Part shown: positions 27,593 to 36,437 of the stretch, piece after piece
Layout: each line of letters begins with the position of its first letter
Numbering within the stretch: position 1 is the stretch's first letter
Notes under the pieces: generated by a model
The model's input: the letters and a program-made list of their open reading frames with translations, nothing else
What the model was told of the DNA's origin: nothing
Database searches by the model: none
Assembly (NCBI RefSeq): GCF_000382185.1
Contig: NZ_KB907784.1
Span: 1,212,057-1,276,056, forward strand
Source: Bordetella sp. FB-8
Lineage (GTDB): Bacteria > Pseudomonadota > Gammaproteobacteria > Burkholderiales > Burkholderiaceae_B
Direction of reading: 5' to 3'
Length of the DNA: 64,000 nucleotides
Translations under genes and position numbers: made by a program

Positions 27593-28591
27593 TCATACCC
27601 CTGTTTGGTAGTACCGCCATGTGCTAGCGCACATCTCGTCCAGAGAACGCTTCGCCGACCATCCCAGCAATTTATGCGCCTGCTCGGCACTGGCATAGTA
27701 AGCCGCCAGATCGCCCGAACGGCGCGGCGCGATCGCATAGGGAATAGCGCAGCCATTGGCCCGCTCGAACGCCTGCATGACCTCGAGTACGCTGTAGCCC
27801 TGCCCCGTACCCAGGTTGATGGCGCTCCAGCCGGGACGCCCGTTCAGATAATCGAGTGCGGCCACGTGGCCCTCGGCCAGGTCCATGACATGGATGTAAT
27901 CTCGCACCCCTGTACCGTCCGGAGTCGGGTAATCGTCTCCGAACACCTGCAGCTCGCTACGCATGCCAATGGCGACCTGCGCGATGAAGGGCATCAGATT
28001 GTTGGGAATCCCACGGGGGCTTTCGCCGATGAGTCCACTTTCGTGGGCTCCCACAGGATTAAAATAACGCAGGCAGGCGACACGCCAGGAAGCGTCCGAC
28101 TGCGCGACGTCGTGCAGAATTTCTTCGACGTGAAGCTTGGTGCGGCCATAGGGATTGATCGCGCGGGTCGGGTGGTCCTCGTCATAGGGCAGGTATTGCG
28201 GGACCCCATACACCGTCGCGCTGCTGCTGAAGATCAGCGATTTCACCGATTCGGCCTGCATGGCCTGCAGCAGACTTACCGTTCCCTGGACATTGTTTGC
28301 GTAGTAGTCGACGGGGTGCGCCACCGACTCGCCGACGGCTTTGAGGCCGGCAAAGTGGACGACCGCATCAATGGAGTGGACTTTAATCAGCTCCCGTACC
28401 AATGCGGTGTCGCGTACATCGCCATGCACGAAGGACGGGCGCTTTCCGATGATCTGGGCGATCCGATCGATAACAGCGGTGTCGCTATTGGACAGATTGT
28501 CGAGCAGCGTCACTTCGTGACCGGACTGGCCCAGCGCAACGGCGGTATGACTACCGATGTAGCCGGTTCCGCCCGTTAGAAGAATGTTCAT
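27593..28591 (-). CDS. galE: UDP-glucose 4-epimerase
   Basis: 332 residues from ATG 28591 (MNILLTGGTGYIGSH). A longer upstream reading is just open frame. The protein has Rossmann GGTGYIGSH, HFAGLKAVGESV, catalytic S124 (FSSSATVYG), Y148 and K152 (YGRTK), and the family segment LRYFNPVGAHESG. It interconverts UDP-glucose and UDP-galactose, and some homologues also act on the N-acetyl sugars. It supplies galactose donors for surface polysaccharides, consistent with its place beside manC and the O-antigen operon. Confidence 0.95.
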   Translation of the reverse strand: MNILLTGGTGYIGSHTAVALGQSGHEVTLLDNLSNSDTAVIDRIAQIIGKRPSFVHGDVRDTALVRELIKVHSIDAVVHFAGLKAVGESVAHPVDYYANNVQGTVSLLQAMQAESVKSLIFSSSATVYGVPQYLPYDEDHPTRAINPYGRTKLHVEEILHDVAQSDASWRVACLRYFNPVGAHESGLIGESPRGIPNNLMPFIAQVAIGMRSELQVFGDDYPTPDGTGVRDYIHVMDLAEGHVAALDYLNGRPGWSAINLGTGQGYSVLEVMQAFERANGCAIPYAIAPRRSGDLAAYYASAEQAHKLLGWSAKRSLDEMCASTWRYYQTGV

Positions 28592-28622
28592 GAGGCGTTG
28601 ATCCCTATGCCCGCCATGGGAA

Positions 28623-28649
28623 CCGGGCTGCTTTAGAGGCAAAAGTATA
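28623..28649 (-). promoter_or_regulatory. Probable galE promoter region
   Basis: On the minus strand TATACT (28644-28649) is a good -10 hexamer, with CTGAAT 18 nt upstream as a weak -35. The block then matches the manC leader at 21 of 27 bases. It sits 32 nt before the galE ATG, inside the 209-bp divergent gap to the CoxG-like gene. Confidence 0.45.
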
Positions 28650-28800
28650 GTCTGCACGCAGGTTTCGATTCAGGTGGAACTCACAGCAAGGCACGGTCAA
28701 TTTTTGAAACTGCCGCACCCCTGGTGAAAACGGCATCACAGAGTCAAAATGAACACATAGCCCGTTGCCGCATGAAACCAAATCCAATAAGGAGACAGCC

Positions 28801-29370
28801 ATGCGCATAGCCGATGCCCAGTGGATCCCTGCCACGCCTCACCAGACCTGGGACGCCCTCATCGACCCGCAGGTGCTGCAAAAGTGCCTGCCGGGGTGCA
28901 TCGAGGTCAGGCAGCTCAGCCCCACGGAATATGCCCTGACCCTGCGCACCAAGATCGGCGGGCTGGAACACGACTACCAGGGCGAGATCCTGCTCTCGGA
29001 CCTGGACCCGGGCCACGGGGCCATGCTGGCCTTCGAAGGCATGGGCGCCGCCGCCGGCCTGGCCATCGGCACAGCCCAGCTGACGCTGGCCGAAAAAGAG
29101 AACGGCACGCGCGTGAGCTACACCGTGGCCGGCATGGCCGGCGGCAAGCTGGCCGAGCTGGGCGAGGCGGTCATCCTGAAGGCGGGCGAAAAGATCCTGG
29201 ACAAGTTCTTCGCGGCTTTCGTCGAGCATATGTCCCGCCAGCCCCGCACCGCGCCCCCGCCGCCGCCGCCCGAGTCCGAGGCCACGGGCATGGCCAACTC
29301 ATCCTGGTCCTGGGCCGTGGCGGCCCTGGTGGTGGTGGCGTTGGTGGGCTTTCATCTGCTGTACCAATAG
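28801..29370 (+). CDS. CoxG/SRPBCC family protein with C-terminal membrane anchor
   Basis: 189 residues from ATG 28801, which has AAGGAGACAGCC upstream. Residues 1-145 are a SRPBCC (carbon monoxide dehydrogenase subunit G) domain: it opens with a DAQWIPATPHQTWDAL segment, then CLPGCIEV, then AGLAIGTAQLTL. A proline-rich linker with seven prolines follows, then one hydrophobic segment (AVAALVVVALVGFHLLY) that would anchor it in the inner membrane. Homologues occur with or without CO dehydrogenases, and none is present here, so a role in CO oxidation should not be assumed. Confidence 0.85.
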   Translation: MRIADAQWIPATPHQTWDALIDPQVLQKCLPGCIEVRQLSPTEYALTLRTKIGGLEHDYQGEILLSDLDPGHGAMLAFEGMGAAAGLAIGTAQLTLAEKENGTRVSYTVAGMAGGKLAELGEAVILKAGEKILDKFFAAFVEHMSRQPRTAPPPPPPESEATGMANSSWSWAVAALVVVALVGFHLLYQ

Positions 29371-29372
29371 GG

Positions 29373-30635
29373 TCAGAACGAATCGGCCTTGCCGGTCAGC
29401 GCCACGCCCAGCCGCACCAGGAAGAACGACAGCGTTTCGATGCCGCGCCGCAGCCAGCCGCGGCGGCGCTGGTCCTGTTGCGCGATGAGGGTGCCGCGCG
29501 CCATGCCGTGCTCGATGCGAGCCTTCAGGTCCGCGGCGAAAGCGGTGTCCTCGACAATGACGTTGGCCTCGCGCGCCAGCAGCAGGCTGAAAGGGTCCAG
29601 GTTGGACGAGCCCACCGTGGCCATGCCGTCCAAGACCGCGGCCTTGGCGTGCAGATAGCCGATGCGGTATTCGTAGATCTCGATGCCGCCGGCGATGAAC
29701 GCGTCATACAGCGCGCGGCTGGCGTGGTAAAGGAGGCGATGATCCGACTTGCCCTGCAGCAGGATGCGCACCCGCACCCCGCGCGCGGCGGCATCGAGCA
29801 GGGCTTTGCGAAAATCCCGGCCCGGAAAGAAATAGGCGTTGGCGATGAGGATTTCGTGCCGGGCGCTGCGGATGCAGCACAGATAGGCCCGCTCGAATAC
29901 CTGCCGGTAGCGCACATTGTCGCGCAGGACCAGCGCGGCGCGCAGGCGGTCGTATTGCGAGGGCAGCGTCAAGTCCGTGTCGACGGCTTGGGCAATGGCG
30001 GCCCGGCGAGGCTTGAGCAGCGGCATGACCAGCCGCAGGCGGTGCCAGACCTGCGGCCGGGGCAGGCTGCCGCGCAGGCGCGCCCAGTTCAGGCGCACGT
30101 GCAGCAGATCCTGCGCATACATCACGTCGGCGACCAGCGGGCCGCGGATCTGGACAGCGAAGTCGAACCGCGGCGTGGTGCTGTCCTCGTCGTAGTCGTC
30201 TTCGATGTTGATGCCACCGACAAACGCCACGGCCGCGTCGACGACGGCCGTCTTGCGATGCAGGCGGCGCAGCCGGTTACGCGTGGGAACGAACCTGCCC
30301 AGAAAGCGCGGCTCGGGGCGAAAGACCAGGCACTGCGCATCGACGGCGGCCAGGCGGCCGCGCACGCGGTCGATGACGGCATGGCTGCCGAAGCCGTCGA
30401 GCACCAGGCAGACATGCACCCCCCGGCGGGCCGCCGCCACGAGACAATCGAGCACGCGATCGCCCACGGGATCGAAGGCGAAGATGTAGGTCTCCAGGTG
30501 CACGCTGCGTTGCGCGGCATCGATGGCCGCGCACAGCGCGGGAAAGAAATCGGCGCCGTTTTGCAGCAGGCGGATGGCGTTGCCGTCGGTCCAGGAGAGG
30601 AAGTCGAGCGCCGGGTTCGTCGCTTCCCTACCCAT
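29373..30635 (-). CDS. clsB: ClsB-like cardiolipin synthase (phospholipase D family)
   Basis: 420 residues from ATG 30635, overlapping the end of hipA by 8 nt. Two HKD motifs are visible: HRKTAVVD (126-133) and HAKAAVLD (329-336), each followed by a Gly/Ser-rich strand (GGIN, GSSN). Length matches E. coli ClsB (about 413). It condenses phospholipids to cardiolipin at the inner membrane. In E. coli clsB follows ybhP, an endonuclease/exonuclease/phosphatase-family gene. Here a homologous-type gene lies upstream but hipBA intervenes. The start codon now sits inside hipA, so translation is likely coupled to it. Confidence 0.88.
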   Translation of the reverse strand: MGREATNPALDFLSWTDGNAIRLLQNGADFFPALCAAIDAAQRSVHLETYIFAFDPVGDRVLDCLVAAARRGVHVCLVLDGFGSHAVIDRVRGRLAAVDAQCLVFRPEPRFLGRFVPTRNRLRRLHRKTAVVDAAVAFVGGINIEDDYDEDSTTPRFDFAVQIRGPLVADVMYAQDLLHVRLNWARLRGSLPRPQVWHRLRLVMPLLKPRRAAIAQAVDTDLTLPSQYDRLRAALVLRDNVRYRQVFERAYLCCIRSARHEILIANAYFFPGRDFRKALLDAAARGVRVRILLQGKSDHRLLYHASRALYDAFIAGGIEIYEYRIGYLHAKAAVLDGMATVGSSNLDPFSLLLAREANVIVEDTAFAADLKARIEHGMARGTLIAQQDQRRRGWLRRGIETLSFFLVRLGVALTGKADSF

Positions 30636-31989
30636 GTCGGATTTCCTTGGCGAGGGCGGGACTGGCGATGTCTTCCAGCGCTCGAATGGCGCTTGCCATG
30701 TGGTCGATGAGCCGGCCGTCCGCGCCATGGTCTTCGAACACGTTTTTCCACTGCCGCGCCTGCCCCCATACCCTGCGCACGATGGACAGGGCACGATCGC
30801 GCTTGGCGCAAAAGGCGGCATAGTGGGACAGCGCGTTGTCCAGGGTGGCGGCCTTGCCCTGGACGCCCACCTGCAAATGCAGATGACGGTCGCGCGCGAT
30901 TCCCGGCCGCGGCACCACGTCGTACAAGGGACTCAGGCGCCAGCCGCCCAGGCGCGGATCGCGCACGAAGCCGTGATTGCGCAGGTGGTCATCGTCGTTG
31001 CTCACGATAATATTGAATGCCATTCGGGCAAACAGCGATTCGGTGTCGGGTTCGATGCAAGCCGGATGCAAAGTGCGGCGCATGGCATTGGCCAGGTCTG
31101 CGTAGCTTTTGAGCCGCGCCTCTTCTTCCTGGCAGCCCACCAGCGTGAGGCCGCTGACAAAGGGCAAGCGGTGCTCGAGCGCCCCCTCGACATAATCATG
31201 CGGCATGCCCTGGGCCGGCAACGATGCCTGGGGGTCTCGCCAATAGCGATCGAAACGCCGGATGAGCATGACGGACTGTCCGCCAACATCGTGATGTTGC
31301 GTGTCCGGCACAACGATGCCGCACAGGCGGGCCAGCGCCAGCGTGCACAGCTCGGCGCGTGCGTAATCGAACCTGTCGCCCATAGCTGGAAACTTGGCGA
31401 GCCACAACCGGCCGTAGGCATCGCGCACCGACGCCTTGGGGCGGGCGCCGCCCGCGGTGGGGCCCGCCCCGAGCACATGCATGAGGTGCGCGGGAATGGG
31501 CTCCCCGGCCTGAACCAGATCGGCGGCTTGCAGGATGTGCGGCAGATCGTGAATGGGATTGGCGCCTGGCCGGGGCAGACTGTCCAGCGCGCTGCGCACA
31601 TCCAGCGCGCCCACCCGGTCGCTGCCTGCCTCGCGCAGGTAGACCGACTCGGGCAGGCCATTGACCGGCGCCTTGAGCCGGGCTTCGATGACGCGGCGGC
31701 CCCAGGCGTCGGGCGCAGCATCGCGCAGGCCGCCGAACTCGGCCAGGCCTGCCACGGGTTGTAGGCGCTGTCCCTTGAGTGCGGCCCGGGCTGTCCAGTC
31801 CCGCAGCCCCAGGCTGACAGGATCGATGTCGAAGGCTTCGGCCCGGTCCAGGTAGCGGCTGCCGTAGGCAAATTCGCTGGCCGCCACCAGGCCGTCCTGC
31901 TCGGTGAGTAGGGCTCGCCCTGCAGGCACAAACGCCGGGGCATGCGCCCCCAGGTGCGCAAAAACGTAGAGTTCGGTGTCGCGGGACAT
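30628..31989 (-). CDS. hipA: HipA-type serine/threonine kinase toxin
   Basis: A 453-residue HipA-family protein, near the usual 440. An N-terminal HipA-N1-like domain is followed by the kinase: glycine-rich GAGPTAGGARPKA, ATP lysine in LWLAKFP, the catalytic SNDDDHLRNHGF loop and a metal-binding LSPLYDVVP. HipA kinases phosphorylate aminoacyl-tRNA synthetases (GltX in E. coli) and induce dormancy. The start overlaps the hipB stop as TGATG, the normal type II arrangement. The C-terminus overlaps clsB. All key kinase residues appear intact, so it may be functional. The target is unknown. Confidence 0.9.
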   Translation of the reverse strand: MSRDTELYVFAHLGAHAPAFVPAGRALLTEQDGLVAASEFAYGSRYLDRAEAFDIDPVSLGLRDWTARAALKGQRLQPVAGLAEFGGLRDAAPDAWGRRVIEARLKAPVNGLPESVYLREAGSDRVGALDVRSALDSLPRPGANPIHDLPHILQAADLVQAGEPIPAHLMHVLGAGPTAGGARPKASVRDAYGRLWLAKFPAMGDRFDYARAELCTLALARLCGIVVPDTQHHDVGGQSVMLIRRFDRYWRDPQASLPAQGMPHDYVEGALEHRLPFVSGLTLVGCQEEEARLKSYADLANAMRRTLHPACIEPDTESLFARMAFNIIVSNDDDHLRNHGFVRDPRLGGWRLSPLYDVVPRPGIARDRHLHLQVGVQGKAATLDNALSHYAAFCAKRDRALSIVRRVWGQARQWKNVFEDHGADGRLIDHMASAIRALEDIASPALAKEIRHG

Positions 31990-32330
31990 CAGAAGTCCAG
32001 CTTCTTGAGCTCGCTCTCGCTCATGGGCCGCACGCGCTGCGTGGCCTCGCGCGAGGCCAGCGCGATCAAGGCGGGATCTTTTTCGAGGAGGAAGTCGACA
32101 TAGGCCAGGCCGGGCGCGATTGCATCGAGGTAGCGCAGCAGCTGGGCCTGCGTGCGCCGGATGTCGCCCTGCTCGATCAGGACGGCCGTGCTGCGCGACA
32201 TGCCGGCGCGCCGCGCCACATCTTCCTGGCGCAGTCGCCGCGCCACGCGCAGGCGTGCCAGCTTTGCACCGATGTCGCGGGCTTCAGTCAGGCGTTGCGC
32301 GGTCAAAAGCGGCGTTTCGTCACGCTTCAT
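31989..32330 (-). CDS. hipB: HipB-type HTH antitoxin
   Basis: 113 residues starting at ATG 32330 (MKRDETPLL). An XRE-type helix-turn-helix spans about residues 28-60, with RLRQEDVARRAGMSRSTAVLIEQG as its centre. It should bind and neutralise HipA and repress its own promoter. The inverted repeat TGTCTGTAAT/ATTACAGACA overlaps its start codon and promoter. The upstream open frame of 62 codons on the same strand is not needed, since the start is fixed by the operator layout and the domain boundary. Confidence 0.88.
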   Translation of the reverse strand: MKRDETPLLTAQRLTEARDIGAKLARLRVARRLRQEDVARRAGMSRSTAVLIEQGDIRRTQAQLLRYLDAIAPGLAYVDFLLEKDPALIALASREATQRVRPMSESELKKLDF

Positions 32331-32387
32331 GTCTGTAATCCTGGTCTTTATTGTTTTATTGTCCGGAATTACAGACATTCTTGTCAA
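32330..32387 (-). promoter_or_regulatory. hipBA promoter and operator
   Basis: Perfect 10-bp inverted repeat arms TGTCTGTAAT (32330-32339) and ATTACAGACA (32368-32377) lie 28 bp apart. On the minus strand a consensus -35 TTGACA (32382-32387) and GACAAT (32358-32363) with an 18-bp spacer form a good promoter. One repeat arm lies in that spacer and the other covers the hipB start codon. The -35 overlaps the stop codon of the upstream gene. Confidence 0.7.
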
Positions 32388-33103
32388 GACAGTCTCAGCT
32401 CGAGCTCGGCCAGCAGCGGCGCGTGGTCCGAGAGCCGCGCCCACTGCGGGCCGCGCAGGACGCGGGCCTCGTGCACGTCGAAGCCGCGCTGGTAGATGCG
32501 GTCCAGGCGAAACCACGGGAACAGCGACGGAAAGGTGCGCGGCGTCTGGCCGAAGACGTCGGTCAGGCCCAGACCCTGGGTGAAGAAGGACGCGAGCTTG
32601 TTACCCCAGTCATTGAAGTCGCCCGCCACCAGCACGGGGGCGTCATCGGGCACGTGGGCGCGCAGGCGCTCGGCCAGGGCCTGGGCCTGGCGCTGACGGC
32701 CGCCGGCGAAAAGACCCAGATGCACCACGAAGCAATGTACGGGGATACCTTCCAGGTCGATCAGGACATGCAGCAGGCCGCGCTGCTCGAGACGGTGGTC
32801 GGAGATGTCCTGGTTTTCGTGGCGCACGATGGCGTGCCGCGACAGGAATGCGTTGCCGTGATCGGTGCGTTGCCGCACGGCGTTGCGCCCGTAGACCATG
32901 TTCAGGTCCAGGGCGGTGGCCAGGGATTCGTGCTGCGCGTCGAGCTGGATCACGCTTTCGTTGCGGCCCTGCACTTCCTGCAGGAAGACCAGATCTGGAC
33001 GCAGGCCGTGCAAGGCCGGCCGCAAGCCGTTGAGCGACTCGCGCAGCCCCAGCGGCGAGCGGCCCTTGTGGATGTTGTAGGTGACGACGCGCAGCCTGGC
33101 CAT
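32384..33103 (-). CDS. Endonuclease/exonuclease/phosphatase family protein (YbhP-like)
   Basis: About 239 residues from ATG 33103, preceded by AAAGGAGCGG. The EEP fold is shown by RVVTYNIHKG (Mg/active-site Asn), VFLQEVQ (metal Glu), FVVHLG, AGDFNDWG and the terminal SDHAPLLAEL catalytic Asp-His. It belongs to the YbhP-like group of phosphodiesterases or nucleases whose substrate is not established. In E. coli ybhP precedes clsB. Here hipBA separates the two. The start is 32 nt after the aspS stop. Confidence 0.85.
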   Translation of the reverse strand: MARLRVVTYNIHKGRSPLGLRESLNGLRPALHGLRPDLVFLQEVQGRNESVIQLDAQHESLATALDLNMVYGRNAVRQRTDHGNAFLSRHAIVRHENQDISDHRLEQRGLLHVLIDLEGIPVHCFVVHLGLFAGGRQRQAQALAERLRAHVPDDAPVLVAGDFNDWGNKLASFFTQGLGLTDVFGQTPRTFPSLFPWFRLDRIYQRGFDVHEARVLRGPQWARLSDHAPLLAELELRLS

Positions 33104-33134
33104 CACCCGCTCCTTTCTTTTGTGAAACCCTTGC

Positions 33135-34925
33135 CTATTTGACTTCGGTGTTGCGCAGGCGAATGTGCAGTTCGCGCAGCTGCTTCTCGTCGACCTCGGA
33201 CGGGGCCTGGGTCAGCAGGCATTGGGCACGCTGGGTCTTGGGGAAGGCGATCACGTCGCGGATCGATTCGGCGCCGGTCATCATGGTGACGATGCGGTCC
33301 AGGCCGAAGGCCAGGCCGCCGTGCGGGGGGGCGCCGTACTGCAGCGCATCGAGCAGGAAGCCGAACTTCTGGCGGGCCTCTTCGGCGCCGATCTTCAGGG
33401 CGCGGAACACCTTGCTCTGCACCTCTTCGCGATGGATGCGCACCGAGCCGCCGCCGATTTCCCAACCGTTGAGCACCATGTCGTAGGCCTTGGCGAAGGC
33501 CTTGCCCGGATCGGTCTCGAGGTAGTCCTCGTGGCCGTCCTTGGGGCTGGTGAAGGGGTGGTGGGCGGCGGTGTAGCGGCCTTCTTGCTCGTCGTACTCG
33601 AACATGGGAAAGTCGATGACCCACAGCGGCCGCCAGCCGCTGTTGAACAGGCCCGTCTTCTTGCCGAATTCGCTGTGGCCGATTTTCACGCGCAGCGCGC
33701 CGATGGCGTCATTGACCACCTTGGCGCTGTCGGCGCCGAAGAAAATAATGTCGCCGTCCTTGGCGCCGGTGCGCTTGAGCAGCTCGGCAATAGAAGCGTC
33801 ATGCAGGTTCTTGACGATGGGCGACTGCAGGCCCTCGCGGCCCTTGGCCTGTTCGTTGACCTTGATGTAGGCCAGGCCCTTGGCGCCGTAGATGCCCACG
33901 AACTGAGTGTAGGCGTCGATCTCGCTGCGCGGCATTTCGCCGCCGCCGGGCACGCACAGGGCCACCACGCGGCCGCCGTCCATATTGGCCGCCGAGGAAA
34001 AGACCTTGAAGTCCACATCGCGCATCACGTCGGTGACGTCGGTGAACTCGAGCTGCACGCGCAGGTCGGGCTTGTCCGAACCGTAGCGCTTGATGGCCTC
34101 GGTCCAGGTCATCTGCGGGAAAGCCGGCAGGTCCACGTCCTGCACCACCTTGAACACGTGGCGGATCATGCCTTCGAAGATGTCGCGGATCTCGACTTCG
34201 TTCAGGAAGGAGGTTTCGCAGTCGATCTGCGTGAATTCGGGCTGACGGTCGGCGCGCAGATCTTCGTCGCGAAAGCACTTGGTGATCTGGTAGTAGCGGT
34301 CGAAGCCGGCGACCATCAGCATCTGCTTGAACAGCTGGGGCGACTGGGGCAGCGCGAAGAAATGGCCCGCGTTCACGCGCGAGGGCACCAGATAGTCGCG
34401 TGCGCCTTCAGGCGTGCTCTTGGTGAGCATGGGCGTTTCGATGTCGATGAAACCCAGGGCGTCGAGGTACTTGCGCACCTCGATGGACACGCGATAGCGC
34501 AGCATCAGGTTGCGCTGCATCTGCATGCGGCGCAGGTCCAGCACGCGGTGCGTCAGGCGCGTGGTTTCCGACAGGTTGTCGTCATCCAGGTGGAAGGGCG
34601 GCGTGACCGAGGGGTTCAGCACTTCGATTTCACGGCAGAGGATCTCGACCTCGCCCGAGGCCAGCTCGGCGTTGGTCGTGCCCTCGGGGCGCTTGCGCAC
34701 CAGGCCGGTGATGCGGATGCAGAACTCGTTGCGCAGGCTCTCGGCGATCTTGAAGGCTGCGGCATTGTCGGGGTCGAACACGATCTGGGCCAGGCCGGCG
34801 CGATCGCGCATATCGATGAAGATGACGCCGCCATGGTCGCGGCGCCGATTCACCCAGCCGTACAGGGTGACAGTCTGGCCGAGATGATCGCGGCAAACTT
34901 GACCGGTGTAGCAGGTGCGACTCAT
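33135..34925 (-). CDS. aspS: Aspartyl-tRNA synthetase (predicted non-discriminating)
   Basis: 596 residues from ATG 34925; the frame stays open upstream but the N-terminus [16 protein letters not shown] is the standard one. An OB-fold anticodon-binding domain (about 1-110), class II catalytic core with [18 protein letters not shown] (motif 2), the bacterial GAD insertion, and motif 3 [10 protein letters not shown] near the C-terminus are all present. H31 (RRRDHGG) and G82 are the residues I recall as marking non-discriminating AspRS in Pseudomonas aeruginosa. That enzyme charges both tRNA-Asp and tRNA-Asn. If so, GatCAB elsewhere completes Asn-tRNA synthesis. Confidence 0.97.
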   Translation of the reverse strand: MSRTCYTGQVCRDHLGQTVTLYGWVNRRRDHGGVIFIDMRDRAGLAQIVFDPDNAAAFKIAESLRNEFCIRITGLVRKRPEGTTNAELASGEVEILCREIEVLNPSVTPPFHLDDDNLSETTRLTHRVLDLRRMQMQRNLMLRYRVSIEVRKYLDALGFIDIETPMLTKSTPEGARDYLVPSRVNAGHFFALPQSPQLFKQMLMVAGFDRYYQITKCFRDEDLRADRQPEFTQIDCETSFLNEVEIRDIFEGMIRHVFKVVQDVDLPAFPQMTWTEAIKRYGSDKPDLRVQLEFTDVTDVMRDVDFKVFSSAANMDGGRVVALCVPGGGEMPRSEIDAYTQFVGIYGAKGLAYIKVNEQAKGREGLQSPIVKNLHDASIAELLKRTGAKDGDIIFFGADSAKVVNDAIGALRVKIGHSEFGKKTGLFNSGWRPLWVIDFPMFEYDEQEGRYTAAHHPFTSPKDGHEDYLETDPGKAFAKAYDMVLNGWEIGGGSVRIHREEVQSKVFRALKIGAEEARQKFGFLLDALQYGAPPHGGLAFGLDRIVTMMTGAESIRDVIAFPKTQRAQCLLTQAPSEVDEKQLRELHIRLRNTEVK

Positions 34926-34962
34926 GGAAAAACTCCGTATAGGGTATAGACGTGAAGAGGGT

Positions 34963-35601
34963 TCAGCGCGCGCCCAGGCGCGCGTCGGACGCCTCGGGCA
35001 TGGCGGCAGGCGTGATGGGCGCGGGCGGCGCCACGACACCCATCGAGACGATGTACTTGAGCGCGGCGTCGACCGACATGTGCAGCTCGATGACCTCGGC
35101 GCGCGGCACGATGAGAAAAAATCCCGACGTGGGGTTGGGCGTGGTGGGCACGTACACGCTCAGGTGCTCACCCGGCAGGTGGCCGGCCACTTCGCCTCTG
35201 GGCTCGCCCGTGAGAAAGGCGATGGTCCACGAGCCCTTGCGCGGGTATTCGATCAGTACCGCCTGGCGAAAGGCCCGGCCATTGGGCGCCAACACGGTAT
35301 CGCTGACCTGCTTGACCGAGCTGTAGATCGAACGCACCAGCGGGATCTGGTTGAGCAGGCGCTCCCACAGGTCGAACAGGCGACGGCCCAGGAAATTGGC
35401 CGTGACCATGCCCGTGCCCAGGATCACCGCGATCACCAGCACGAAGCCGAAGCCGGGAATATGCCGGTGAAAGAGCGACTGCGACGAGAGGAAGTCGGGC
35501 ACGACGCCGCTGAGCGTGTTGACGATCAGGCCGATCACCCAGATGGTGATCACCAGCGGGATCCAGACCAAAAGCCCGGTAATGAAGAATTTTTTGAGCA
35601 C
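34963..35601 (-). CDS. DUF502 family membrane protein
   Basis: About 212 residues from GTG 35601 ([20 protein letters not shown]), the conserved N-terminus of the family; no ATG fits that point. Two hydrophobic segments are visible: residues about 4-28 and about 60-85 ([20 protein letters not shown]). The cytosolic-side family motif [15 protein letters not shown] follows. Function is unknown. The family often sits next to aspS and fmdB-type genes, exactly as here, which suggests conserved co-transcription rather than a specific role. Confidence 0.85.
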   Translation of the reverse strand: MLKKFFITGLLVWIPLVITIWVIGLIVNTLSGVVPDFLSSQSLFHRHIPGFGFVLVIAVILGTGMVTANFLGRRLFDLWERLLNQIPLVRSIYSSVKQVSDTVLAPNGRAFRQAVLIEYPRKGSWTIAFLTGEPRGEVAGHLPGEHLSVYVPTTPNPTSGFFLIVPRAEVIELHMSVDAALKYIVSMGVVAPPAPITPAAMPEASDARLGAR

Positions 35602-35617
35602 GGGGCCCGGCCTTGTA

Positions 35618-35947
35618 TCAGGTGGACGAAGAAGGGGGGGCGGCCGGCGCCGGCGCCGGCGCGGCGGCGGGCGCGGCGCTTTCGGTGGACGGCTTGGCTG
35701 CTTCGGACGGCGCGGCCGCATCGGACTCGCCAGTCGGCTTGGCCGCGGCCTTGCCGCCCGAGCCGTTGCCGCGAAAGTCGGTGACGTACCAGCCCGAGCC
35801 TTTGAGCTGAAAGCCCGCCGCGGTGACCTGCTTGGAATAGGCGGCCTGGCCGCAGCTGGGGCAGACCGTCAGGGGGGCATCGGATATTTTCTGCAGCACG
35901 TCGGCGGCATGGCCGCAGGCGCTGCACTTGTAGGCGTAGATAGGCAT
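35618..35947 (-). CDS. FmdB-type zinc ribbon protein
   Basis: 109 residues. MPIYAYKCSACGH and TVCPSCGQAAYSKQV supply two CxxC knuckles that would bind zinc, and GSGWYVTDF is the conserved tail of the FmdB regulatory domain. The C-terminal 45 residues are a low-complexity Ala/Pro/Ser-rich stretch. Genes of this family commonly cluster with DUF502 and aspS. Its molecular role is not established. The stop is 16 nt before the DUF502 start. Confidence 0.87.
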   Translation of the reverse strand: MPIYAYKCSACGHAADVLQKISDAPLTVCPSCGQAAYSKQVTAAGFQLKGSGWYVTDFRGNGSGGKAAAKPTGESDAAAPSEAAKPSTESAAPAAAPAPAPAAPPSSST

Positions 35948-36107
35948 GTCGATCCATGCGCCCGCGAATCGGGGCGCCGGGAAATGTGAGGAAAACGGGC
36001 AATTTTAGCTCGAACCGGCGCAAATGCCGGGACGGCGGCCGGCGCCCCCCCGCCGGGCACCCGATGCAGTTACTCTAGACCTGTTAACGTGGGATCACCG
36101 CTAGAGG

Positions 36108-36407
36108 ATGAAAATGGCGAAAGCGTATTGGGTTGTCTCGTACCGCAAGATCAAGGACCAGCAGAAGCTGGAGGCCTACGCGCAGCTCGCGGGTCCGGCC
36201 GTGGCCGAGGGCGGCGGGCGCTTCGTTGCCCGCGGCGTGGCGCTAAAGGCCTACGAACTGGGTGCGCTGCAGCGCACCACCGTGGTCGAGTTCGACAGCG
36301 CGGAAAAAGCCGTCGCCTGCCGGGAGGGGCAAGCCTACCGGCGCGCGCTCGAAGCGCTGGGCGACGCCGTGGAGCGGGATTTCCGCATCGTGCAAGGCAC
36401 CGAATGA
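36108..36407 (+). CDS. DUF1330 family small protein
   Basis: 99 residues, ferredoxin-like alpha/beta barrel (dimeric alpha-beta-barrel superfamily) of the DUF1330 type: KAYWVVSYRKIKDQQKLEAY at the start and VVEFDSAEKAVACREGQAYRRAL in the second half. GCTAGAGG immediately precedes ATG 36108; a second ATG at 36114 is also usable. It is a single gene between convergent and divergent neighbours. No specific function is known for the family. Confidence 0.8.
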   Translation: MKMAKAYWVVSYRKIKDQQKLEAYAQLAGPAVAEGGGRFVARGVALKAYELGALQRTTVVEFDSAEKAVACREGQAYRRALEALGDAVERDFRIVQGTE

Positions 36408-36437
36408 TGCGCCGGTGTTAAGGCGTGCCACCGGGGC

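Noticed and set aside
29261..29271. Run of CCG codons as a functional repeat
   Set aside because: It encodes a simple proline linker and is too short to be more than that.
28821..30710. 629-codon + strand frame crossing the CoxG-like and clsB genes
   Set aside because: It overlaps two genes with intact motifs in other frames and shows no domain.
33165..34949. Long + strand open frame opposite aspS (594 codons)
   Set aside because: It lies wholly antisense to a clear aspartyl-tRNA synthetase and has the His/Ala/Gly/Val-rich composition of a GC-driven shadow.
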